Notes under the pieces: generated by a model | What the model saw: the letters and a program-made list of their open reading frames with translations, nothing else | Told to the model about the DNA's origin: nothing | The model's database searches: none | Origin: Geomonas azotofigens | GTDB taxonomy: Bacteria; Desulfobacterota; Desulfuromonadia; Geobacterales; Geobacteraceae | Direction: 5' to 3' | Length of the DNA: 64,000 nt | Assembly (NCBI RefSeq): GCF_018919395.1 | Contig: NZ_JAHLME010000003.1 | Coordinates: 310,001 to 374,000, forward strand | In this document: piece by piece, positions 23,610 through 32,272 of the stretch | How positions within the stretch are numbered: position 1 is the first letter of the stretch | Layout: the number at the start of each line of letters is the position of its first letter | Translations under genes and position numbers: made by a program

Positions 23610-25706
23610 ATGGCCCTTGCCCAAGAGGTAACGATGGCGCTTACCGTTGTTTCCATCTTCCTGCTGCTGCTATCCGTGCTGCGCATCGTGTTGCTGGAGA
23701 GACGCTCCGGCGCGCTCAGCTACCTCGCCGCGCCCTTTTTCGCCATCGCGGTCCTGGAGCTCTTCGACCTCTTCGCCCTGAACAACCTCTGGCCGGAAAT
23801 CGAGTGGAAACGCTGCGCGCTCTTCGTCGAGGCGCTGCTGCCTTCCCTGTGGCTCCTGGTGAGCGTCACCTACGCCCGGGAGCTCCCCGAGCGCGGGCTC
23901 CCGTTGAGGAACCGGTTGCTGGTCGGCGCCAGTACGCTGCTGGTACTGGTCCCCGCCTTCCTGCCGATCGCCTCCTTCTTTTACGCGCCCGACTTTCCGG
24001 TCGAGCCGGTGCTGTTTCTGGCCAACGGAGGCTACTACTTCTATGTCGCCGTCCTTGTGTTGCTGGTGACGGCGCTGATCAACTTCGAGTCGACCCTGGT
24101 GAACGCCTCCTCCGAGGCCCTGTGGCGGGTGAAGCTCGACATCGTGGCGCTCGGCTCCATGCTCGCCGTGCTCGCCTTTTACTATTCGAACGCCCTGCTG
24201 TACCGCTCCCTTAACATGGAGCTCGCGCCGCTGCGTTCCCTGCTGTTCATCATCGCGTCGCTGATGATGCTCTACACCCGTTCCCACTGGCGCGGCGGCG
24301 CCCGTGTCAAGATCTCCCAGGCGGTCCTGCTGAAATCGGTGGTCCTGGCGGTGATCTCCATCTACCTGATCATGCTTGGGGCGCTGGGGGAGGGGATGAA
24401 GTACTTCGGACCGGTGTTCCCGCGGGTGCTCACCCTGTCCCTTGGCTTCATCGCCGGCATCCTCCTGCTGTTGTTGCTCCTGTCGGACCGCGCCAAGCGG
24501 GAGCTCAAGGTGCTCCTGCACAAGCATTTCTACCAGAGCAAGTACGATTACCGTGCCCAGTGGCTGGGGCTCACCGAGAGGCTGTCGACCTTCGAGGACG
24601 GCGACGACCTGGTTAAACGGGTGCTCCTGGCCTACTGCGAGATCTTCGGGGTGCACGGCGCCGCCCTGTACCAGCACCAGCAAGGGTGCGGCTGGTACTG
24701 CGTCGCCTCGACCCTGGAGCTTGAGCCGCTTCGGGAGACCATCAGCGATGACAATCCCATCCTGACCTCGCTGCGGGAGAGAAAGTGGGTTTTTTGCAGC
24801 AGCGACCCCAACCGCGAACTGACCCAGAGCGAATGGCTCTTTCTCGAGCGCTACGGCATCTCCTTCGTGGTCCCCCTCTTCGAGGGGGACGCGCTTTCCG
24901 GATTCATCGTGCTGGGGGCGCAGGTCGTGCCAGACGAGCAGTACCGCTACGAGGATTTCGACCTGATGAAGACCATCGCGCGCCAGGTGTCGGTGGCCAT
25001 GCAGCACCAGCGCCTTTCCGATCAGCTCACCCAGTCCAAGGCGATGCAGGCGGTGGGGAGCCTGGCGACCTTCGTGGTGCACGACCTGAAGAACCTGGCC
25101 GCCACCATATCGCTGGTGCTCGAGAACGCACGGGAACATATCGACAACCCCGAGTTCCAGCAGGACATGCTGAACAGCCTGGGCAACACCACCAAGAAGA
25201 TGCACCACCTGATCGGCCGGCTGCGCAACCTGGGCGAGAGCGAGCTGTTGCAGCGGCGCCCGATCGACCTGCTGGCGCTCACGAAGAATTGCGCCGGGTT
25301 GGTGCCGGGGCGGACCATCGCGGTGCAGGGAAGCCAGCAGGTCGTGCTGGGGGACCGGGAGGAACTGCAGAAGGTGCTGTTGAACCTGTTCCTGAACGCG
25401 GTGGAGGCTTCATCACCCGACGCCCCCATCGCCGTTGAAGTCGGCTGCAACGGCACCCCGTTCGTCAAGGTGACCGACCGCGGCTGCGGCATGTCGCCGC
25501 GCTTTATCAGAAACGACCTGTTCGTGCCGTTCCGCAGTTCCAAGCGGACCGGTCTCGGCATCGGGCTGTACCAGTCGCGTCAGATCGTGACGGCCCACGG
25601 CGGCAGTATCGACGTGTCCAGCGTGGAAGGCGAGGGGACCGTGTTCACCGTGCATCTCCCGGTCGCCGCGGAGGAACCGTCGGGCGGAGTCATCGAGGCC
25701 GCGTGA
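23610..25706 (+). CDS. prsK: PrsK-type membrane sensor histidine kinase (PEP-CTERM/exosortase-associated)
   Basis: 698 residues. The N-terminal ~290 residues contain about eight membrane segments. A linker, RELKVLLHKHFYQSKYDYR, is characteristic of the PrsK family, followed by a GAF domain (about 310-470), a HisKA-like box FVVHDLKNLAATIS (phospho-accepting His near 491) and an HATPase domain ending GLGIGLYQSRQIV...GEGTVFTVHLP. PrsK partners PrsR and is associated with exosortase/PEP-CTERM exopolysaccharide loci. A second ATG at 23634, with AGAGG just upstream, is an equally good start. The stop overlaps prsR, so the pair is an operon. The signal sensed is unknown. Confidence 0.87.
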   Translation: MALAQEVTMALTVVSIFLLLLSVLRIVLLERRSGALSYLAAPFFAIAVLELFDLFALNNLWPEIEWKRCALFVEALLPSLWLLVSVTYARELPERGLPLRNRLLVGASTLLVLVPAFLPIASFFYAPDFPVEPVLFLANGGYYFYVAVLVLLVTALINFESTLVNASSEALWRVKLDIVALGSMLAVLAFYYSNALLYRSLNMELAPLRSLLFIIASLMMLYTRSHWRGGARVKISQAVLLKSVVLAVISIYLIMLGALGEGMKYFGPVFPRVLTLSLGFIAGILLLLLLLSDRAKRELKVLLHKHFYQSKYDYRAQWLGLTERLSTFEDGDDLVKRVLLAYCEIFGVHGAALYQHQQGCGWYCVASTLELEPLRETISDDNPILTSLRERKWVFCSSDPNRELTQSEWLFLERYGISFVVPLFEGDALSGFIVLGAQVVPDEQYRYEDFDLMKTIARQVSVAMQHQRLSDQLTQSKAMQAVGSLATFVVHDLKNLAATISLVLENAREHIDNPEFQQDMLNSLGNTTKKMHHLIGRLRNLGESELLQRRPIDLLALTKNCAGLVPGRTIAVQGSQQVVLGDREELQKVLLNLFLNAVEASSPDAPIAVEVGCNGTPFVKVTDRGCGMSPRFIRNDLFVPFRSSKRTGLGIGLYQSRQIVTAHGGSIDVSSVEGEGTVFTVHLPVAAEEPSGGVIEAA

Positions 25707-25717
25707 AGGAGGAGTTG

Positions 25718-27076
<1,359 letters not shown>

Positions 27077-27109
27077 TAGGGGATGCCAAGGCCTGCGGGT
27101 AGGGCCGCT

Positions 27110-28135
27110 TCAGTAAAAGTTGCAGTCGCGGCACAGGGCGTTGTCACCGCGGGCGCTGGCGAGACGGAAGTCGCGGAAGGTGTCCCCATCCCAGATCTCG
27201 GCCAACTCCTGTTGCAGGATGTTCCCCATCGCGACGGTTCGCTGCGAGCCGAACAGGACGTGACAAGGATAGACGTCGCCGTTGGAGCGGATGAAGATGT
27301 ATTCCCAGGGGTCGAGGCAGCGCAGCATTCCCGCCGGCGGGTGAGTGGGGCGGGCGACGCAGTAGCGGCAGACGTGCACACCGAGCTTTCTTCCCATCTC
27401 CTTCAACCCATCGTCGTCGATGCCCGCCTCCTGCTCCGGGGAGAGGCGCATGGCGGCCGCCTCCGCGTCGATCGGAATCAGGTTCATGAGGTCGAGGCCG
27501 TCGAAGCCAAGCCGGGCGGCGCAGCGTACCAGATCCTCCAGTTCGTCGATGTTCTCCCTGCTGATCACTGAGATCATACGGGCCTGCAGGGTGCGGGGGC
27601 GCCTGGATTTGCGTTGGGCGTTGAGCGCGACGATCGATTCCTGCCAGCGCTCGTGGTTCGCCCCCCGCCGCAGCGCCTGGAACCGCTCGGGCCGCGTGCT
27701 GTCGCAGGACACCAGCAGCGACCTGATGCTTTCCCGCGCGAGGATTGCCTCCCGGTTGGCCGCGGTGAGCAGGGTCCCGTTGGTAATGAACTCGCAGGTC
27801 ATGTCGCGCCGGGCCAGCATGTCGACCAGCCCGAAAAAGTCCGGGTGCATGAGCGGTTCCCCGATCCCGCTCATGAGGACGCGCGGCACCTTGGGGATGC
27901 GGTCCAGGACAACGAACAGCTCTTCCCGGTTCAGATGCTTCCCCTTGCCGGAGTCCCTCGAATTGGAACAGGAGGGGCAGCTGAGGTTGCACATGTTGGT
28001 GACTTCGATCTGCACCCGCGCGGGGAGCCAGCGCGGCTTGTCCGGCTCGACAAACCGCTTGAGCTCCTTCTTGCGCAGGTGATCCCAGGCGAGCCCCTTG
28101 ATGAGGCCGGCTATGCTCTGCGAGAATGCGTCCAT
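27110..28135 (-). CDS. Radical SAM protein with SPASM domain
   Basis: 341 residues. The radical SAM 4Fe-4S motif is NMCNLSCPSCS (C-x3-C-x2-C, about residue 47), followed by LMSGIGEPLMHPDFF and FITNGTLLT, which match the SAM-binding strands. The C-terminal third is a SPASM-type auxiliary-cluster domain (MLRCLDPWEYIFIRSNGDVYPCH ... CRDCNFY). Such enzymes modify peptides or small molecules by radical chemistry. No precursor peptide is recognisable beside it, and the neighbouring convergent prsKR operon gives no hint. It is not followed by a maturase partner. The substrate remains open; RiPP or quinohaemoprotein maturation and sugar modification are all possible. Confidence 0.85.
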   Translation of the reverse strand: MDAFSQSIAGLIKGLAWDHLRKKELKRFVEPDKPRWLPARVQIEVTNMCNLSCPSCSNSRDSGKGKHLNREELFVVLDRIPKVPRVLMSGIGEPLMHPDFFGLVDMLARRDMTCEFITNGTLLTAANREAILARESIRSLLVSCDSTRPERFQALRRGANHERWQESIVALNAQRKSRRPRTLQARMISVISRENIDELEDLVRCAARLGFDGLDLMNLIPIDAEAAAMRLSPEQEAGIDDDGLKEMGRKLGVHVCRYCVARPTHPPAGMLRCLDPWEYIFIRSNGDVYPCHVLFGSQRTVAMGNILQQELAEIWDGDTFRDFRLASARGDNALCRDCNFY

Positions 28136-28318
28136 TGGGTGGGTATGCCTGTGCAGGGTGTGTTGTGACTCATGAGTTACAAAGGGTTCTTTTTCTCATG
28201 GTTCAGAGTCTACCCGCTTTTGGCGAGGTTGCAAGAAGGGGCGGGCGGCGCCGGGAACAAAGCAGGGACGGCAACGAGGGAGGAAAAGCCGAACTGCGGG
28301 GGGCAGAGGCAGAGGTTC

Positions 28319-28362
28319 GAAACGTCGCAGGGCCGGCGGTTATGCCGGCCCTGCGACGTTTC
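28319..28362. terminator. Strong 19-bp hairpin, probable terminator
   Basis: A perfect 19-bp stem (GAAACGTCGCAGGGCCGGC with its complement) around a 6-nt loop lies just beyond the end of the small minus-strand zinc-ribbon gene, which it probably terminates. T runs are short (TTTC), so it could alternatively be a processed or REP-like hairpin. Confidence 0.6.
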
Positions 28363-28371
28363 CGGATTGTT

Positions 28372-28602
28372 TCAACGCGCCGGCGGGGCTGGGGGTGGGG
28401 TCCAGGCTGCACGCGGCGCGGGGAGTTTTGAGCCGAGGGAAGGCGCCTCGCATGCCGGGCAACTGATCGTGCCGCTGCCGAAACAGACGCTGCAATCGGA
28501 TTCCCAGATATCGAGTACCGGAACGTAGTAGCGGTTTCCGGTGCCGCCGCACTCGGGGCAGGTAACGGTCTTTTTGTCTTTGCAGTCCTTACACGTTCCC
28601 AT
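28372..28602 (-). CDS. Small DnaJ-like cysteine-rich (CxxCxGxG-type) protein
   Basis: 76 residues. The first 50 contain four CxxC pairs: CKDC, CPEC-GGTG, CSVC-FGSG and CPAC. The G-x-G spacing follows the zinc-binding repeats of the DnaJ cysteine-rich domain, so two zinc ions are likely bound. The C-terminus is a short Pro/Ala tail (PAPRAAWTPPPAPPAR). GGAG lies nine bases upstream of the ATG. Stand-alone proteins of this kind are common in Geobacter relatives; proposed roles are chaperone or metal handling, but nothing in the neighbourhood settles this. Confidence 0.72.
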   Translation of the reverse strand: MGTCKDCKDKKTVTCPECGGTGNRYYVPVLDIWESDCSVCFGSGTISCPACEAPSLGSKLPAPRAAWTPPPAPPAR

Positions 28603-28703
28603 AAATACAACTCCTTTAGTGCCAGCGCATGTTGTGACTCATAGAGCAGGAGTTGCAGTATAAAATAAGATTGACGCTTGTCAATTAAAATAAATAAATA
28701 TTA

Positions 28704-28940
28704 ATGCAGCCGGTTTTACAGGTAGCTCTCCCGACCAGTAGCGCCGCAGCGTTGCGCGTGATCTCCCCAATTCTGCTGACGGCAGAACTCGAGCTGCTTG
28801 GCCCCAACCGCTACAACTGGAAGAACTACTCGAAGCTGGCAGGCACAGCTCAAAGGTATCACTGCCACATCAAGAAGGGAAAGCCGACGTACGTCGCAGT
28901 GTGGGAAGTGGTAGCAGGCGGCCTCTCGTTTATGGCCTAG
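28704..28940 (+). pseudogene. RelE/ParE-like toxin remnant
   Basis: 78 codons. The C-terminal half, NWKNYSKLAGTAQRYHCHIKKGKPTYVAVWEVV, resembles the core of RelE/ParE-type mRNA-interferase toxins (conserved K-L-x-G, Y-H-C-H-x-x-K-G-x-P-x-Y-V). The N-terminal part (VLQVALPTSSAAALRVISP) does not fit the family's helices, no ribosome-binding site is seen before the ATG, and the stop runs 4 bp into the end of the chemoreceptor gene with no antitoxin downstream. It is therefore probably a decayed solitary toxin; a functional shortened toxin cannot be excluded. Confidence 0.45.
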
Positions 28941-31414
28941 AAGCGTTCGAAATCATTGTGGTCCAGGCTCAGCGCCACTCCCTTGTCGATGGCGGCCTGC
29001 TTGCCGCGCGCTTTGGGGCTCACCGTGGCTTCCGAAGCCGCATAGGTCATCGCCGCGGCTTTACGCCCGCTTTGCCGCTTCATCCCCTCCGGAACCCGAC
29101 CTGTAGGGACATCGTTTGCCCTGACCTGGAAGAAGGAGACCGTGCTCTGCAACTGGGCGGCTTGTGAGGAGAGTTCCTCGGCGGTCGAGGACATCTCTTC
29201 GGCCACCGTCGCGTTCTTCTGGATCACCTGGTCCAGCACCTGTATCGCCTGGTTGATCTGCTGGGCACCGCCGTCCTGCTCCTTGCTGGCAGCGCTGATC
29301 TCCTGGACCAGTTCCGCCGTTCTCTGGATGTTGGGCAGGATTTCACCCAGGAGAGCTTCCGCCTTTTCGGCGATTTCGACACTCGAAGTGGAGAGGGTGG
29401 AGATCTCCCCGGCCGCCTTCTGGCTCCGCTCGGCGAGCTTTCTCACCTCGGCTGCCACCACCGCGAAGCCCTTGCCGTGCTCTCCGGCGCGCGCCGCCTC
29501 GATGGCGGCATTGAGCGCCAGCATGTTGGTCTGGCGCGCGATCTCCTCGACGATGGATATTTTACCTGCAATCTCCTTCATGGCGGCAAGCGTCTCGGCC
29601 ACGGCCTTGCCCCCCTCCTGAGCGTCTGCCGCCGACTTCACCGCGATCTTCTCGGTCTGCATCGCGTTGTCCGCCGTCTGCCTGATGTTGGCGCTCATCT
29701 GCTCCATGGAACTGGAGGCCTGCTCGGCCGAGGCCGCCTGCTCGGTCGCACCCTGGGAGGTGTTCTCCGCGTTCTCGGCCAACTCCTTGCTCCCCAGCGT
29801 CACGTTGTCCGCCGCCTGCTTCACGTCGAGGACCACGTCCGAAAGCTTTTGCACCATGGCCGCCAGGTCCTTGAGCAGTTCGTCCTTCTCCGAGCGCGGT
29901 GTCACCTCGACGCCCAGGTTGCCGTCGGCGATCTCCTTGGTGATGCCGATGACGCGGTCCATGGCCAGTTTCACGCTCTTCAGGCTGTCGTTGATGCGTG
30001 TGAAGTCGGAGTGGGCCTCCCTGGTGTGCTGGTCCGGCTGCGCGATGGCGAAGTCGAGGTCCAGGTCCCCCTGGGAAAGCAGATGGAGGTTCACCGCCAT
30101 CCTTTCGATCTCGGCCTTGGTGTAGTCGCGGTTCCGGATGATCGCGGTCAGGTCCTGGACCACCTCGACGTAGCCGATCTTCTCCCCCTTGCGGTTCATC
30201 AGGAACGTGGTGTCCTGTTTGCACCCGGAACCGCACCAGTCGAAGTAGCTTTCCGGTACCCCCCGGTGCAGCTGTTTGATCCCGCACCCCTCGGTGTTGC
30301 AGATGTTGGCGGCCGCGTTGCTGCAGGGAAGCCCCAGCGCGGTGACCCGGTCCCTGATGCGCCCTTCCTTCACCAGCAGCGCCTCGAAGGGCTTATTGAG
30401 GAAGGTCCAGTTCATGTCGTTATCGGTGACGTGGATCGGGAAGGGAACCGCATCTATGATCGCCTCGTACCAGTCGTTCTTATCCACCACCACGTCCAGG
30501 GTCCGGTTCACCCCGTCAACGATGGCGCGGAATTCGCCCTGGTGCCTGGAGGCGTCGGAGCGGGTTTGGAAATCGCCGGCCAAGGCCGCGTTCACCAGCG
30601 TCTCGGTGTCATCGATCATGGCTCCGACAGCGTGCTTGACCTTGGAGAGGCTGTCGTTGATCTTGACGAAGTTCTCCCGCGCCATGCCGGTATGCTGGTC
30701 CGCCTCCGCGACGTGCAGGTCGAGGTCCAGGTCGCCCAGGGCCAGCTTGGTGAGGTTGCCGGCCATGCGCTCCACCTCGACCTGCGTGTAGTCGCGGTTC
30801 CTGATGATCGCGGTGAGGTCGGTCACCGTTTCCACGTAGCCGATCCGCTCCCCCTTGCTGTTCAACAGGTAGGCCGTGTCCTGCTTGCATTCCGAGCCAC
30901 ACCAGGTGAAGAAGCTTTCGTTCACCCCCTTGTGGAGCTGTTTGATGCCGCACCCCTCGTTGTTGCAGATGTTGGCGGCCGCGTTGCTGCAGGCATGACC
31001 GACCGCGTCATCGCGGTCCTTGATGCGCCCCTCGCGGACCAGTAGCGTCTCGAACGGCTTGTTCATGAAGGTCCACTTCATGTCGTTGTCGGTGACGTGC
31101 ACCGGGAACGGGACCGCGTCGATGATGGCGCGGAACCAGTCGTTTTTCTCCACCAGCCGCTCACGTTCGCCTTCGAACTCCCTGGTCATGGCCTCGACGG
31201 TTCGGTCACGCTCCTCTGCCAATTCCCTGGTCGTCGCATCAACCGTCCGCGCGAGGTATCCCCCGATGGCGAGGGTGAGGGCGAACGCCACCGTGCCGGC
31301 GCCTAAACCGACCGACAGCGAGGCCCGCAGCGCCACGAGACAACCCGCTGCGCCCAACACCGCCACGGCGGTGAACGCGACCACTACCTTTACCTTGAGC
31401 TTCATCTTTTCCAT
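28937..31414 (-). CDS. Methyl-accepting chemotaxis protein with two duplicated cysteine-rich PAS domains
   Basis: 825 residues. Two close membrane segments (about 7-28 and 34-54) leave almost no periplasmic loop, so sensing should be cytoplasmic. PAS domains at about 90-210 and 312-430 are near duplicates. Each carries five cysteines in the same spacing (C-x7-C-x4-C-x16-C-x3-C; residues 142-176 and 364-398). Each is followed by a HAMP-like helix (GDLDLD...FxKINDSL). The signalling domain has the hairpin tip [21 protein letters not shown]. The clustered cysteines suggest a metal, Fe-S or redox input, which is inference. No chemotaxis partner genes are adjacent. Confidence 0.88.
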   Translation of the reverse strand: MEKMKLKVKVVVAFTAVAVLGAAGCLVALRASLSVGLGAGTVAFALTLAIGGYLARTVDATTRELAEERDRTVEAMTREFEGERERLVEKNDWFRAIIDAVPFPVHVTDNDMKWTFMNKPFETLLVREGRIKDRDDAVGHACSNAAANICNNEGCGIKQLHKGVNESFFTWCGSECKQDTAYLLNSKGERIGYVETVTDLTAIIRNRDYTQVEVERMAGNLTKLALGDLDLDLHVAEADQHTGMARENFVKINDSLSKVKHAVGAMIDDTETLVNAALAGDFQTRSDASRHQGEFRAIVDGVNRTLDVVVDKNDWYEAIIDAVPFPIHVTDNDMNWTFLNKPFEALLVKEGRIRDRVTALGLPCSNAAANICNTEGCGIKQLHRGVPESYFDWCGSGCKQDTTFLMNRKGEKIGYVEVVQDLTAIIRNRDYTKAEIERMAVNLHLLSQGDLDLDFAIAQPDQHTREAHSDFTRINDSLKSVKLAMDRVIGITKEIADGNLGVEVTPRSEKDELLKDLAAMVQKLSDVVLDVKQAADNVTLGSKELAENAENTSQGATEQAASAEQASSSMEQMSANIRQTADNAMQTEKIAVKSAADAQEGGKAVAETLAAMKEIAGKISIVEEIARQTNMLALNAAIEAARAGEHGKGFAVVAAEVRKLAERSQKAAGEISTLSTSSVEIAEKAEALLGEILPNIQRTAELVQEISAASKEQDGGAQQINQAIQVLDQVIQKNATVAEEMSSTAEELSSQAAQLQSTVSFFQVRANDVPTGRVPEGMKRQSGRKAAAMTYAASEATVSPKARGKQAAIDKGVALSLDHNDFERF

Positions 31415-31964
31415 AGCCTTTGTGTCCTTCTTTGTGGGTTAGTGATGGCGTCACCCCGACGCGAACAATGTGATGTCGTGCCGGCACCAGAGAAAATGGA
31501 GCGGCATGTGTTAATCGTCCTGGCAGGGAGCGGACGGTTGTCGCTGAGACGTCGACTTCGTGTCGAAGTTCCAGTTGCTTTCGGTGGGGTGTGGCAATAA
31601 ATGAAGTGGAAAACGATTAACTTTACTGAACATCAGTGCTGCGAGGCTGACAACTGGAGTTAATCGTTGTTGCAAGGCGTGGAATAGATTGCGGAAAAAA
31701 GTATACACAATTCGAAATGTAATACATTATTTTTCTGTTACTTGAACCGGATGGCTCAAATCCAGAACAAAGGACGAAGGACGCAAGGAACAGGCGCAGG
31801 TCCAGTTCCACCTTGCCTCACCTTGAGTCTCGCGTCTCCGCGCCTTGCCGTAAAAGACCTTTCGTGATGCGGGGTAGGTACAACGCCTGGCTACGCCTGG
31901 ATCTGCAGTACCACTCTGACCGGGGCCAGCGGACGTCGAGGGACATGAGGGACATGAGGGACAT

Positions 31965-32038
31965 GGGGACGCCCATGATTTCATGCGTTTCTTCCGACGT
32001 CATGGCAAAGGGAAACGAATAATTTCATGGGCGTCCCC
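31965..32038. repeat. 74-bp palindromic (REP/MITE-like) element, copy 1
   Basis: The ends are perfect 14-bp inverted repeats (GGGGACGCCCATGA and its complement), and the stem continues imperfectly through GTTTC/GAAAC. It is preceded by a 9-bp tandem repeat (GGGACATGA). A copy of the same length and nearly identical sequence lies at 35676-35749. Such elements are typical substrates of REP-associated tyrosine transposases; none is encoded in the window. Confidence 0.8.
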
Positions 32039-32048
32039 CTGTTGCGCA

Positions 32049-32156
32049 AAGTACGTGAAGGATATCGACTCTGGTGGCGCCACCACTGAGGATTTCAAGT
32101 TCCTCGCTGGCTACAACCGCACGACCCTTGGCTGGAACGCACTGGAACGCCCGTAA
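32049..32156 (+). pseudogene. C-terminal fragment of an unidentified gene
   Basis: An open frame runs KYVKDIDSGGATTEDFKFLA and on to a TAA at 32154, directly beside the palindromic repeat and followed by a terminator. It has no start codon of its own. The coding-like composition and terminator suggest the last ~36 codons of a gene whose body was lost when the repeat inserted. No family is recognised. Confidence 0.35.
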
Positions 32157-32179
32157 TTTTCATCGCGGTTTAAAGAAAA

Positions 32180-32210
32180 AACGCCGGGAGCAGCTCTCGG
32201 CGTTTTTTTT
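32180..32210. terminator. Bidirectional intrinsic terminator
   Basis: ACGCCGGGAG pairs with CTCTCGGCGT (one G-T pair), followed by T8 on the + strand and by T6 on the minus strand. It can end both the + strand gene remnant and the minus-strand LamG gene. Confidence 0.85.
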
Positions 32211-32272
32211 GTTGGGTTAAGTTTTAGGCGAAGCATTGAGAAAGAAAGCGTCCCCTTGCAACCTCCGGTTTC

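Larger units (their letters stand above)
31415..32272. other. Gene-poor region with dispersed repeats
   Basis: About 860 bp between the chemoreceptor and the LamG gene. Apart from the palindromic repeat at 31.97 kb, a short coding remnant and a terminator (listed separately), it holds a stretch near 31.82-31.86 kb containing GCGTCTCCGCGCCTT, related to the dispersed repeats at 62.9 kb. No intact gene is seen. Confidence 0.55.
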
